From assembly GCA_959347315.1 (NCBI GenBank), contig OY365810.1, positions 2,160,334-2,224,333 of the forward strand: DNA of 64,000 bases, written 5' to 3'. This stretch comes from Bimastos eiseni (taxonomy: Eukaryota > Annelida > Clitellata > Crassiclitellata > Lumbricidae). The translations under genes were made by a program, and so were the position numbers. Under the pieces are notes generated by a model. It did not search any database and was not told the DNA's origin. It worked only from the letters and a program-made list of their open reading frames with translations. Shown here in pieces: positions 34,891-48,100 of this stretch; position 1 is the stretch's first letter; every line of letters begins with the position of its first letter.

Positions 34891-37800
34891 TAAGTAGGTA
34901 AAGGCAAGCATAAACACATAAAAATTCACATTTAAGGTTTTAAGGTTTTCTACTTTATAAACTTACAGTTCTAAATAAATTATTGGAGTTCTAGCCCCAA
35001 TTTCCACGTCCACATGATCAACATTCTTCGCTCATTGGATTTAAATTTCGTTAGGAAGAAAAGCCTATTTTATAATCAACGCAGCCTAGTTACAACTGAG
35101 TCATAAAAGTGTGATCTGATGATAATTTTCATTTTCATACACAGGCCAATCCAGGATATAACCCAATTTTGTCTAAATTGCTCCTTAGCCCCAACTTAGC
35201 CAACATGACTTGCAGCCTACAGCGATAGGGTCCTTGCATAATTTATGGCATAGACCTATTAGGCTTGAACGCTATGGCAATAGCCTGTCGTACGTCGGTC
35301 TACATGTAACCTTCAAGCTTCCGGAAGTTTTGAGTAACGGTTTACTAGGTGACAGATGGCTTTATACGACACAGAGGGCTAATAGGAACGTCTTTTTAAA
35401 TGGAATACACGTACGCCTACATGTATCACGTCCTTTGTGCTAATGGCTATTGAGTGTGGATTACACTGGAATATTTTTCTTATTACATTTTATGTGTTTT
35501 CCGCTGGTAAGCAGTTTAACTGTGGCTTGTTCTTTTCCTTGAGGTGGACCTTATGCCAAATAATAATAGTTAATCGTTCATTAGTCGTATAATATACGAT
35601 GCAGGTCATTCGTGTATTCATTGAAAGGCAGGATAAGAAACGACGGGAGTTTGGGGTTTTACATGTGGGACCGCCATATGTAGACCTAGTAAAATCTTCA
35701 CTGCACACTTTACTAGTTACTTTTAAAGTAATGATCTGGTTTATTGTGACCATTTGAATTGAATTTCAATTGAATTAAAAATTATTTCGTATTCATTTAT
35801 TATAGTTACATGCATATGCAGTGGTGGATCTAGGTTTTCCATCAGAGGGAGGGCCAGAGGACCGAGGACCCGGGAGGGGGACCAATTGAATTCCCGACTG
35901 AGTCGAAACTGAGAGTGCTAGGTATAGCGCCACATTGAGTGAGCTATATGTACATTCAAATTCTGCCATTATATACAGATATTAATTAGTTTTTCGCATG
36001 TAAATTTTCATTTACTAATCTCTACTTTTGTCCGAAATATTAGCAAAAACCTGAGGGGTTACAAGAGTCATATACTGATCCACAAAGACATCCGTTGTAA
36101 TGAACTCTGCACAAACAGATTCTATCTGTCAACATTGTCAGACTACATAGACGGATATCAGACATAATGCTTCGTAGATATGTTTTAAATAATTTCAGAG
36201 CAGAAATGGCTATGTTCTACATTCTGTACATTTCATGTAAAGCAAGTGTGTATGGTTCCAGAAAAGAAGCCAGAACTATCATTGTGGTCATATTAGTCGC
36301 AAATAAACCTGAATGCTTTAACAGGCTCCCAACTTGTGGAATATCATGGTTGAGGTCTTCAACATATCTTTCATACAAACGTGCAAAAGACACAATGTTA
36401 TCATCATAATTTCTTCAATAAAGACATTATGTTTTGGCATAATGCTTGTCATAGAAATAAGTGAATGGTCAGAAAATCGTCTATCCAGTTCAGAAATGTG
36501 CTGCCCAAATGTGGCCTGTGTGTTCACTTCAGAACGTCCCACAGTTTCAGCAACTACCGAGCTAGGAAATAGGCAATATACGGACGGTCGGGCACGTTGC
36601 TTAGGTCAATTTCTGGGTCAGTTTAACAATTCCTATTTTACTCGTCTGCCTTTACAAAGACCTCTGCTTCATCTCTATTTTCTTTGTAAGAGGCAGTTTA
36701 ATGTCTGACAACGTCGGCAAGCAGCAGATAAGTTAGATGTTAACACTCTTGAAGATTGGAGTTGATTTTATACGTTATGTATATATGCATGAAGTCTGGT
36801 TATAACAACAACCATCTAGCTTCAAGCCTTCAACTGCTCTTTCAACATTTTGCCCCATCAACATCCTCTAGCATATTTTACCAATGCGTCTAATTGATCA
36901 CTGATATTACGGCAAGTAGCAATACGGCAAGCCCCTCTAGTATCGCTGAGCTGCTAGAATTGCCTCGCCGAATACCTACATGTAGGATATAACTCACTAT
37001 GCGCCTCGACCCATTTCTTGTGCATAAGAGAACTTGAAGCAAAAACGTATAACCTTTCAAGTAAGCCTAATGCAAAAATTCATGGCTTCTGGAATAAATG
37101 CATTAACTAAAATTACGTTCAAGTAAAGAGCGTGACAATGGAAATAAATAAAAATAGCCAATGCCCTCCAACTGCCGGATTGCTAATGCTGCTCGCTACA
37201 CTCAATTGTACCATCATAATCTTAACCAACTAAACCTGAACCTATGTTTGCCACAAATGATTTAAGAGTAGAGCCTGCCTAAAACAAGCCACGACAATGA
37301 CCAGAGTTGTAGGGTCTCGAGACGTTTCGAGACGTCTCGAGAATTTTATAGTGTCTCGGTCTCGGAAGCCTGATGTCTCGGTCTCGCGGTAGTGTCTCGA
37401 CTTTTTAGACACTGTCTTGAAGTGAAAGTCTTGTACTGTCTTGAACAAGCGGTCTCGATAAGTTTCTCGTTAAGTGTCTTAAAATCTTGCGCTAGAAACT
37501 GAAACCGGAATCTACGAGAAACGGCAATTCTGATTAACGAGCGAGTCACATGATACTTAAATCAATTCAATTATCTTAAAGTGGGAAAATGTCTGAGAGA
37601 GAATCTGAAATTGTGAAGTGACAAATAAGTAAGTGATCCTGTGAGGATGTTAAGAACAAATATTTCAGATTTAGTTATGCCATTAAGTACTTCGTGCCTT
37701 TGAGAATGTCCTGGAAAAAACTATTCTCCCATATTTCACAGCACATCAGTAAAAAATCTGGGGGGGGGGGCACGAGCTCAGTTGGGGGAGGTCGTGGACT

Positions 37801-38458
37801 CCTCTAGTACCCTATGCAAATTATACGGGCAACGCAGGCCCTGAATTATTTTACGCCAGAGCCCGAAATGCTTCTGCTCTAGCCCCCCTGGGAGCTTTTA
37901 ACGATCTACAGATCCCCTAGCAGCAAATGCGATATAGAAAATTGGACAAGGAGTGGAAAAGAGGAGGGCGCATTAAGCCCCGAACATTATTGTGTGCGTC
38001 TATGGAACTAAGATATTATAGCATAGCTTACGGCTGCAAGTTGGATGTACATGTATGTGACATTCTTCCGAGCACACGCCATCACAGCCACTGCCCCAGC
38101 CGTCCGAGAAGTAGGCCTACTCGGTAGGTATGAAGCGACCAGAGTGTCTGTGAACGTTATATCACAAACGAGTCTTGGCCCAACCGGCCATGGGATGAGA
38201 GTGAGACCGTCAGGTCTCTAATCGTCGGATCTCAGGAGGCCCACCGTTTTCTTGGCGCAGAGGTTGCCGGCTCAAACTAAGCTAAGAGAAACCAGGTAGT
38301 TTCGGGAAGTAGCCTAAGTCGGGAAGAGTGGACTGGGCTCAACTCGCAGGATAAGCCGTGTGAGCCATCTGCAGAAACAAGAGAGCCACATACACATCTG
38401 TTGTTGTTATTAATGTTATTAGGCTTACTCACCACCTTGCTATTTTAATGTTTTCCAG
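34891..38458. other. Spacer upstream of gene C
   Basis: No supported coding exon. The missing signal-peptide exon and promoter of gene C should lie here. Contains a candidate MITE at 37302-37532 and short TAGGCCTAC-type words. Confidence 0.4.
37302..37532. mobile_element. Candidate hAT-like MITE with GTCTCG words
   Basis: Ends CAGAGTTGTAGGGTCTCG and CGAGAAACGGCAATTCTG are imperfect inverted repeats; the interior is dense in GTCTCG/GAGAC. No clear target duplication. Confidence 0.4.
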
Positions 38459-38806
38459 CGCTGTGCGGAGCTTCTCTGCTAAAATCTCCCATTAACAAAG
38501 CAGTGATTGTGGGTCAACGGATGGAAATGGAATGTCAAACTGGCAATGGATCGATCTTTCGAAAGTGGGAATATCTCCAAACTGGAAGTGTTTCACCAAG
38601 GGCGGTTGCTATAAATGACAACACAAAGATAGCGATGGTTTCGAAGGAATCTGGTTTAGGCTTAGGCCTAAATGTCGGTCGTAAAGGTACCGTGACTCTT
38701 TATTCCAATTCGACAGAAACAAAGAACGCTGGTGTCTACATCTGTCAGAGAGACACTCTCTCAGGATCGACGGAATTTAAATATAGCACTCAACTAATCG
38801 TCTTTG
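38459..38806 (+). CDS. Gene C exon 2: V-like Ig domain
   Basis: 116 codons after TTTTCCAG. The landmarks are [11 protein letters not shown] (first cysteine), RKWEY (tryptophan) and [10 protein letters not shown] (second cysteine), ending [16 protein letters not shown] is shared with gene D. Confidence 0.88.
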
Positions 38807-39099
38807 GTAAGTACACTTGTGAGTGGATCATACTTTTAATTAAATACTTCTAGATATTAATAGTACGCAATTAGTTACCAAAGAAGCTGTCTCTACATAA
38901 TCTTATAACCACGACGTTCACATGCATTTTAAAGCGATAGCCTATTTGCCATTAGGCCTACAGCTACTGGCATATTCATGTAATATTATTGCAACAATCG
39001 AAATTGTGCTATTTATCCTACTCTTGGTAGGCCTATGATTTAATATTTCAGTAAGGGTGCAGAGCATTAATTTTCATTTAAGATATGCTACTGAATTCA

Positions 39100-39174
<75 letters not shown>

Positions 39175-42100
39175 ACTATTATATTTTTATTATTATTATT
39201 ATTTTTATTATTGTTATTATTATTATTATTTTTATTATTATTATTATATTTCATCAGGGTCTTCAATGTAAGTTAGTGGTGATGTCGTCCGAAGTTGAAC
39301 TCCTGAGCAGCAAAAGTTCCCTTGAAAGCAACTGCGTTGTAGCGTTGAATAGTCATCGAGATGGTAGCGGAAAGTCGTCTCTCTCAGCTTCCCAGTGACG
39401 GCGCACAGTTTGTGTCCTAGTTCTGAAAGGAAGCTTTGGCCTTAGGAATTGATGGGGCCAAAGGTTTCGAATGCCACCGGTGTGAAGACGCACCTGGTGG
39501 CTAGCTCGGCGTTTTTCTGAGTTTTGAGGTTCGCCACCCTCTCGCCCGCTACGCCCGCTCTTTGTTATGTTTCTGGCAGATACGACGTTGCCATTGTATC
39601 TGACACAGTTGCGTCCCATATCAAACAACGTCACGCCCGCCATGGTATATGAGTGAGTCCGTCTGATCTTTTTCCATCAGATCGGGTCAAGCCCACCGGC
39701 TCTCTGACAGTGGGGATCCCTGATAAGACTCATACAAATAAGGTCGTTCAGTTATTATTATTATTAGTTTTTTTCTATTGTTGTTGTCATCGTTATTATT
39801 GTTGTTGTCGTTGTTATTATTGTTGTTGTCGTTGTTGCTGTTTTTGTTGTTGTTGTTGTTGCTGTTGCTGTCATCGTTATTATCATTATCATCATTCTTG
39901 TTCACTATGTATAGGCCAAACCAAATTTGATTATTTGTATTAGAGCCTATCATCATTGTTGCTGCTGCTGTTCTTGTTGTCATAATTGTTATTATAACGT
40001 TTCTTGACTTTTTAAATACATGTAGGGCCTTGTCAGTCTATCTTTGAAAGAAGTCGCTATAAACATTAGTAGTGGGGATGCAATGACCAAACAAATATCA
40101 GCTACTCACAGTCACACAGGAAATAAATTCCTTCTCTTTAATTGTTAGAATCTGAGCCAGTATGCGAGACAAATCTGACTGCCTCTTTGTCGGAAGGAGA
40201 CTACATTCGGATGCAGTGCAGAGTGAACTTCACAGGCAATTGGGCGCCAACCATGGAATGGAGACAACATGAAGTCATCTCAGATATCGACGAAGGGTTT
40301 CTGGTTTCAAATGACACAGTTGCCGTAATAATTCAGAACTCAAGTATCACTTCCACTTTTATTGTCCTCATTGACTCAACCAACTACGATTCCTACTTTT
40401 CGTGTCGGACTTACTTCACTTGGCATAATGGAAAACTCAGAACAAATGCCACTAACGTACCCGAATTCAATCATACGTGGAAATCAAACGATGCTACAAG
40501 TGTTATTGCTTGGTCAACGACTTCGGCGGACAGCACGACAAAATTCTATCATGAAATCAATTTAGGTAATTACACAATTTTTATTGACATAACACAGACT
40601 GAAGTTGTGAACTATCCATGTTGCAAATTGACCTCATGATTATGAGAATTCTGGAAGAAATAATAAATATGGAAGCTAGATAAGTGGTTTATATTTATCA
40701 TTTGTCTGTTCCACGGTTTAATTCAGTAAGTTGCAAATAGCAGATATACACCAAAACAGATGACTAGGCCTACAATTCGCATATTAACACGTCTCTGTTC
40801 CTAACAACATCCTGTGGAACCCATGTTGGAACCATGTTCCTCTATGTAACCCGCATTACAGAGCTCTAACTTGTATACAGATTAGTATAAAGGCATGCAT
40901 GAACTCCGCAGGAACGCGATTACACACTACTGCTCAGATTGCTTTCGTGGTTGTCTTAAGATTTAGAATGTTTTGTTGCAAATCCAGATCTGTACGTCTA
41001 CACTCGTTGATGTAAGGTAATGTACGGTAGCTCAGCCAAGCAGTCCAGAGACATAGCAATTTAAAACCTGCAATTTCCGAATGTAGTATTAAGTAGTTAT
41101 TGGGAACTATATATGTGGAAATTTTTACCGAAGCAGTCGCTTGTCGCTGGATGCAATCAGGCTTAAAATGACCAAAATTGAAGGTAAACCTCAAACCGTT
41201 CGTAATTGATATTAATGCGGAAACTGTTAAAAAAATATATATTTAATACAAATAATATATAAAACTTTTGTTTTAGACTTTCTTAAATGTTTCAAAAAAG
41301 CATTTTACCAAAAGCCCTATAATGTTGCGAGACAGAAAATCATAATTTGGATTCAGATTTCGCTATATTTGTTGTCATATTTAATTAGGTCAATAAACGT
41401 CGTAACCTGAGGCATTTTTTGCCGATAAGGTCAATAAACGTCGTAACCTGTGACGTGAGACCAATAATGTTGCACGGAGTCTGTTCAACAGACGTAAGCG
41501 ACGTTGTAGACCTAAGCAGGCAAATTTTAAACTGTAGCCTATATCAATTCACGATCCACGACAATTGGTTCACCGATAATTGGTTCACTTTTAAGCAGAA
41601 ACCGGAAGTAATGAAAAGATTTCTGTCTAAAAAGAAGCTGGAACGACGAAATATAATCTTATTTAAATGGATGTTGTATTGATGACAAGTGTTATGCTCA
41701 AGTGGAAGCTGGATGTGATGAAAAGAATCATACGTACAGATTCTGGCTAAACATTATGCTCTTCATCATTCCCGCTTCCATTAGAACCGCATTGTTTTCA
41801 TCAATCCGGCTTTAGGTTGAAAAGAATTTTTTTCACCGATCCAGCATCTTACTAAGTAAGATTATTTTTGTATCATTCCTGCTTCCATTCAAACCGTTCA
41901 GTTCAGCTTCTAGGTAAACGCTCCTTGTTAGTGAGCCAATTGTCGTGACCCGATCAATTCACATGACTTAGGCCTAAATCAGTTTACATAAAATTAGATT
42001 AGTTCACTTAAACTAAATCAATTTAAATAAAGCAGAATCATTTCACATAAATTAAGTCAGACCATAAACATAAAACAGTAGTACTTCAATTTTAATTCAC

Positions 42101-45100
42101 CGCCAAAAATTTCTTCAATTTTAATTCTCCGCATCGCAAAAGAAACCATTATGACTGATCCTACTGGAGACGTATAATTACGTACCCAATAAATTACTCA
42201 GATAGGGTTTGGGTTGGGGTTATGGTTAGAGTTATAGTTGGGGTAATGGTTAGGGTGGAGGTTATGGTTGGAGTCAGGGCTGCGGTAAGGGTTAGGATGG
42301 GGTTAAAATTGTGGTTTGGGTTAGGGTTGGGATTATGGCCGGGGTAGGGGTTAGAGTTAGGGTGGAGGTTATGGTTGGGGTTAGGGCTGGGGTAAGGGTG
42401 AGGGCTTGGGTTAGAGTTGGGGCCAGGGTTGGGGTTAGAGTGGGGAATAGGGTTGATGTTAGGACCAGGCCGTTTTAAGTTCCGGCCACAACCGTATTTG
42501 TAGTCTCTACGTGTGACGCTATTATAGCCACCACAGTAGGCCTAGATAGCTATTATCAAGGGGTCTTTATCCTACTGTACTCTGCCCACACATAAACTAG
42601 TTAGCGGTGAACTAAAATTTACATGCAAGTTGGTATTAATGAGCTGCGGTGAATAAAAATTGAAGTACCGACAGTTCGCACAATTAGGCTAAATTAGTTC
42701 ATATAAATAAAAAAATTCATATAATTTAATCACCCCATCTCCTAAGTTGTGCACACGTTAATTTCGTATGGTGCACAATTAGCTTAAAGATACTGAGTCT
42801 GATTGTACACACAGATTGGCGTAATTGTTCTAAACAACTGATTGTACTGAAGGCATTTGGTTAATTGTAGGGTTGGAATTTATATTATTTGGCGGACTAT
42901 GTGTTGCACTTATCCTGATTATGGTGATCACTGTGGCAGTCTGTTGCGTTATAATCCGGAGAAGAACAGCAGGTATGTTTTATCAACTATAGACTCTGTA
43001 CTCAAATTAGTTGACTTTTCATTTACATTTCATCTCAATTTCGCACAACTTAACAGATTATCCTCGCACAGCTTGTTTCCGTCGCCAACCCTATGTTCTT
43101 GTTCCAAGAGTTTCTTCGACCACTCTTTGATGTGTGGTAAAGGTTACTATTTTTCACATCACAAAAACTTATGATCACCCATTGCAGCGAAAATCTTACA
43201 GATAATCCAATTGTTTATTTAGAGGAATGCGTGAAACTGTAACATGGCTTTGATCTTCCACCTAGAAAAGAATGAATAATGATTGGACGTTTTTCACTTC
43301 GATCATAAATTTTATCCCTGGTGTACTCTGTTACTCATGTTTTTTCGGAATTCCTTCTTGGCTAGACCTAGTGATCATCGAATGATGCCTTGATCATTAT
43401 GGCAATAGTCCTTTGGAAGTCCTTTGGAAGTACTTTGAGTTGATTATGATTGATCTCCTACAATACATAAATGAACAATCTCTACTAGACTACCACAATC
43501 ATTCCTTCACTAATTATAGTTCTTTAGCTGACTAAAACATCATCTACGCTTCGGGATTGATAAGTCTGATTACATTTTAGTCGTATTGATAGACCGTTTG
43601 TAATCAGATTAATTTAAAAAGTAACGTGCTGTTTGGTCTAATATTTTGTATAAAATTTTCTGTAAATTACAATGCGTTGTTGAACTACAATTTCCCTCCA
43701 GAAAATAAATACATTGGTGTGTTGGCAGTTACTTAGCGAAGTGTACATGGAGTGAGCAAGATAACATCCAGATGTTTCGGTATTCACTGAGCACTTTCGA
43801 TGACAAATACCACACATCTTTTACTTTCAGATGCACATGATGATTTATGGCTCTGATTAGAAATGGTTGAAACGCTTGCTGAAAATCCTAAAAACAATGT
43901 GGGCCTACTGATACATTGAACACAGTTCTGCCTAAATGACAATGTTGATGGTGATGCAGCTAATACTGATGGATAATGATCATTATTGGAGGAGTGATGA
44001 AGCATTGGTAACACTCGAGCCTGAAGATCAGGGTATCAGCACAAACCCTGGATCGATACCCGATACCCTCCAAAAGGTTTTGAAATAATTAAGATAATGG
44101 GTGCCTCAGTCTTTCCTTCACCAGGTGGCATTAAGCTATAAAATGTGATGGGCGCCTTGTGTGGTTGCCATGAGTTAAATTCGACTTCTGTTAAAATTAC
44201 AACTATCCGTGCATACCATGACTTCTAGCCACACTGAGTGCATGTAGATATCAGTTTTAATTTATAAAACAATGAATCGATAAATCAATCGTATTTTATC
44301 TTGAAATCCAGAAAATAAAGAACAGATACGACCTATCTACGTTTATTCGACAACGTCCTTTGGAAATAACTAAGTCAGAAAATGTGTATTTGAATTTACC
44401 AAGGGTAAATAAAACGACTTCAGTTATTTAAACCTATTTGTCGGACCTAATTAGAGCGTGTGGTCGTGTTACACAGGCTAGTGTCAAGTCCAAACCTTTT
44501 GTTACACGACAAGCCTTAAAATAATCAGAAAATAACAGATGTGTTGGCTATCTTGGTATAGTATTCATGAAGATGTGTTGACTGTTATGTTTAGAATTGA
44601 TGGCCAAAGTTATTTCTACATACGAGAGTCGTGATAGACCTCGATCCCTGAGGAACAGTTTACGGTTATCCATATACACCCTGCGACGTCAGATGAAGGC
44701 CGCATCGCTAGACCAAGGTTCGATTAGACAAACACAATTTCTACTTTACCGAAACAAGTGAAACTTATTTATTGAAACTAGTGAAAATTATGTTCTGAAA
44801 CAAGTGAAGCTTATTCTCTTAAACAAGTGGAACATATTTTCTGAAGCAAGTGAAACTTATTTACTGAAATAAGTGAAACTTATTTTTTAAAACATGTGAA
44901 ACTTATTTTTTAAAACATGTGAAACTTATTTTCTGAAACAAGTGAAACTTATTTTCTGAGACAAGTGAAACTTATTTACTGAAACAAGTAAAACTTATTT
45001 ATTGAAACTAGTGAAATATGTTTACTGAAATAAGTGGAACTTATTTACTGAAATAAATTAAACTTAATTTGCTGAAACAAATTAAACTCGTTTACTGTAA

Positions 45101-48100
45101 TAAGTCAAACTTATTTTACGGAAGCAAGTCAGACTCATTTACTGAAACAACTGACATTTCTTCTTTATTAAACATTGCATCTTATTCAAATGCAATTGAA
45201 AGACGCAAATATGAAAGAGAAATGACAAACCTAACTAGAGAGTGACGGTGAGCCAGACACGTAGGCTATTATACAAGACGTTAACTTTAATTAGAAGAAG
45301 ACAGTGGCCTATAACAGAATAGTGGGCATAATGGTCTCTCGGGCGTTATCGACTGTTCTAAACGTCTGAATTCATCGACAAGGTGTACAAGTTCCTCAAT
45401 GTTACCACATCTATTACAGACATAGTCAGAGGCATTCTCCGCGTCAACCTGACTGATGTTAAATATTAAATGCAATTAAGCATAGATAGCATCACAGTTA
45501 GTCACCATTGCTCGGATTCAGTGGAGGAATCACAGTGGTAGACTCACGCACACACGTATACCCAACAAATATAATCTCTACTACACCTAAAATTATGATT
45601 GAGTTTCCAACTGGTTTCTTCAACGAATTGCGACGATTTCAACCTTGACATCCTTGTGCTGACCCTATCATCGATTACTATCATCTTGTGTGATCACTGT
45701 GATGACAATGGCGCTTTAGAAGTTCGAAGAATAAATATAGATTAGATACAAGAAGGACATATGTACAAGAGGACGGGCGGATACGTTGAAGCAGAGCGAG
45801 ATACAGGGAAATACGAAAAGACGAACATTGACTGAATAGAGAAAGCAGAGAAGGCGATCTCGTTTGACAGATGGGGTACAACCAATGATAGCGGTAGGAA
45901 ATGTGCGGGGGACAAATGTATAACATGTCCCCTCTCTGTAAAAGTGGGGGACTGAGAGAAAGGCAGATTGACAACGGACGCATAATCACACACACTCATA
46001 CACAAACACACACGCACAAGGGTTTCCATATAAAAAGGAACACACACACAGACAATAATGTAGAGAAAATTATTGTAGGTGTATTCAGACGGATACAGAT
46101 AGCTGAAGAAGCACACACCTAGGAATAGAAAGAGAAAGAAATATTAAAATGCGGATCATGCGTTTTTGAATCAATCTTTAGACATAATACACAAAGTAAA
46201 ATTGAAATTATTCAGCTTGATCCTAAACAGGATTTAGACAGAGTGGGTCTGCCCTGGCAGCAGGATCAAAGTCGATAAGTCATTAAGTTAAGCCAGAAAA
46301 TGATGCACTTAAAAGTCACATACAACATTTCCATATAGTTTTTTTTTCTAAGCTGATCTTTTCGGTACGCTATTAAATGACTTCATAAGTAAGGTTAATC
46401 TGTCTAGGGGATATTGACTAGCACAGCCAGAGCGTGGCTTTTTCATTTTTCGGTGCAATAGATGCAATAGATGCACCCACGATAGGAATGAATATCGTTG
46501 TGATAACTACATCGAGAGAGAGAGAGAAAGAAAGAGAGAGAGAGAGACAGACACACACACAGATACAGAGAGACATACTGATAGAGAGGGAGAGAGAGGG
46601 CGGAAGGGAGGGAGGGAGGGAGTGACAGACTGAGATAGATACAGAGGAGGAGGCGAGAGTGAAAGAGAGAGGAGCCCAGAGTTGAAGAGAGTCGGACAGA
46701 GACGCATGTAGATACCGCGGGTATGTAATGGGATCCGTAATTACAGACTCTATGCTAGTGCTAAATAGGAAAAGAGGACTTAGATGGGATCAGTGGACTA
46801 AATAGGAAAAGAGGACTGAGATGCATGCGGGCAACCTGTCTATGTTGATAGACAGTCTCTTATTAATCAGTCCTTGGTGAACGAGATATTTCTTGGCTTT
46901 TGGACCGTTCATCGAACTTAAGATTTCAAGTTGCATATCCACCTTAACCTTATATCCTGCTATTCTCCTACTCGCCTGTCTCTCTGGTCCTCTGCCTGTC
47001 TCTCTATCTTTTTCAGTAACTGCTTGTTTGTCTCTCTCGCCATCGGTTCCTACCTTTTGCGTTAGACACCTAAGCACAATTACACACGTAGCACTGCGTC
47101 ATCTTACAATGCGTGTTACAGTTGAACGTGCAGAGCAGGAACCATCGGAAGGATACACTTCAGTGGACGATTTAACAGAAGGTTAGCAGCTGATTATTGT
47201 GTGTTATGTGATTTATCTGTCCTATATAACGTCAGTTTAAGTTATACATGTATCATATTAAGTTATACATAATATTCAATGAATTATAATGTAATTGTAT
47301 TGTTTTATATTATGCTATGCTGTGCTGTAGTAAAGAATAATATACTGTTTAAGCCAAACAGCCAGATATTGCCAGTCTATATGGGTCCCGTTTAACTGAT
47401 ACTAGTGTTATCTGTATCTGTCTCGGCTACTGTTTTACTGCAATATACTGCAATACAATCTCAACTACTGTAAGCTCTATTATTAATTACTATCATTACA
47501 TCAGTAATTACTATCATTACATCAGTAATTACTATAATTACATCAGTAATTACTATCATTACATCATTAATTACTATCATTACATCATTAATTACCATCA
47601 TTACATCATTAATTACTATCCTTACATCATTTACTATTATTACATCATCACATCATCACAGAATTGCATCATTACATCGTTACATCATTTACTATTCCAT
47701 ACTGTTTGTACTATACCGTGCTTTACTGTATTACAGATTATTCTACACTAAGCTAAGCAAAATAGAAACATCAGCATGTAAGAGCTGACATTAGGAATTT
47801 CAATTGGAAATTAGATGACTTGAATGCTATTTGGTTTAAAAATGCTACACATTGTCCGGAAATAAAGTGACCCCTAATTACTATATAAAAATAAATAGTA
47901 AATATTCGTCGATTTTTAAAATTCAAAAACCATTTTAATCCTGAACTATTTATCTAATACTGCATAAAATATGATAGTGCCTGTCATCCAATAGTGATGT
48001 CATAACGCCATCAAATTCCTGCCATGCACTAACTTTGTTATTTAAAGACGTCACAATGACGCACTTTTTTAACCAGGACTTCATGAATTACAGAATTGTA

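Noticed and set aside
36208..36247. Possible signal-peptide exon of gene C (MAMFYILYISCKA)
   Set aside because: Phase would fit, but the donor (AAGTGTGT) is poor and the distance to the Ig exon is 2.2 kb; not enough to call.
44735..45160. CRISPR-like repeat array
   Set aside because: It is a contiguous 23-bp minisatellite without unique spacers, inside an intron of an animal gene.
46090..46122. Alternative terminal exon of gene C ([14 protein letters not shown] then stop)
   Set aside because: Phase is right, but the acceptor has a weak pyrimidine tract and there is no tyrosine motif or paralogue.
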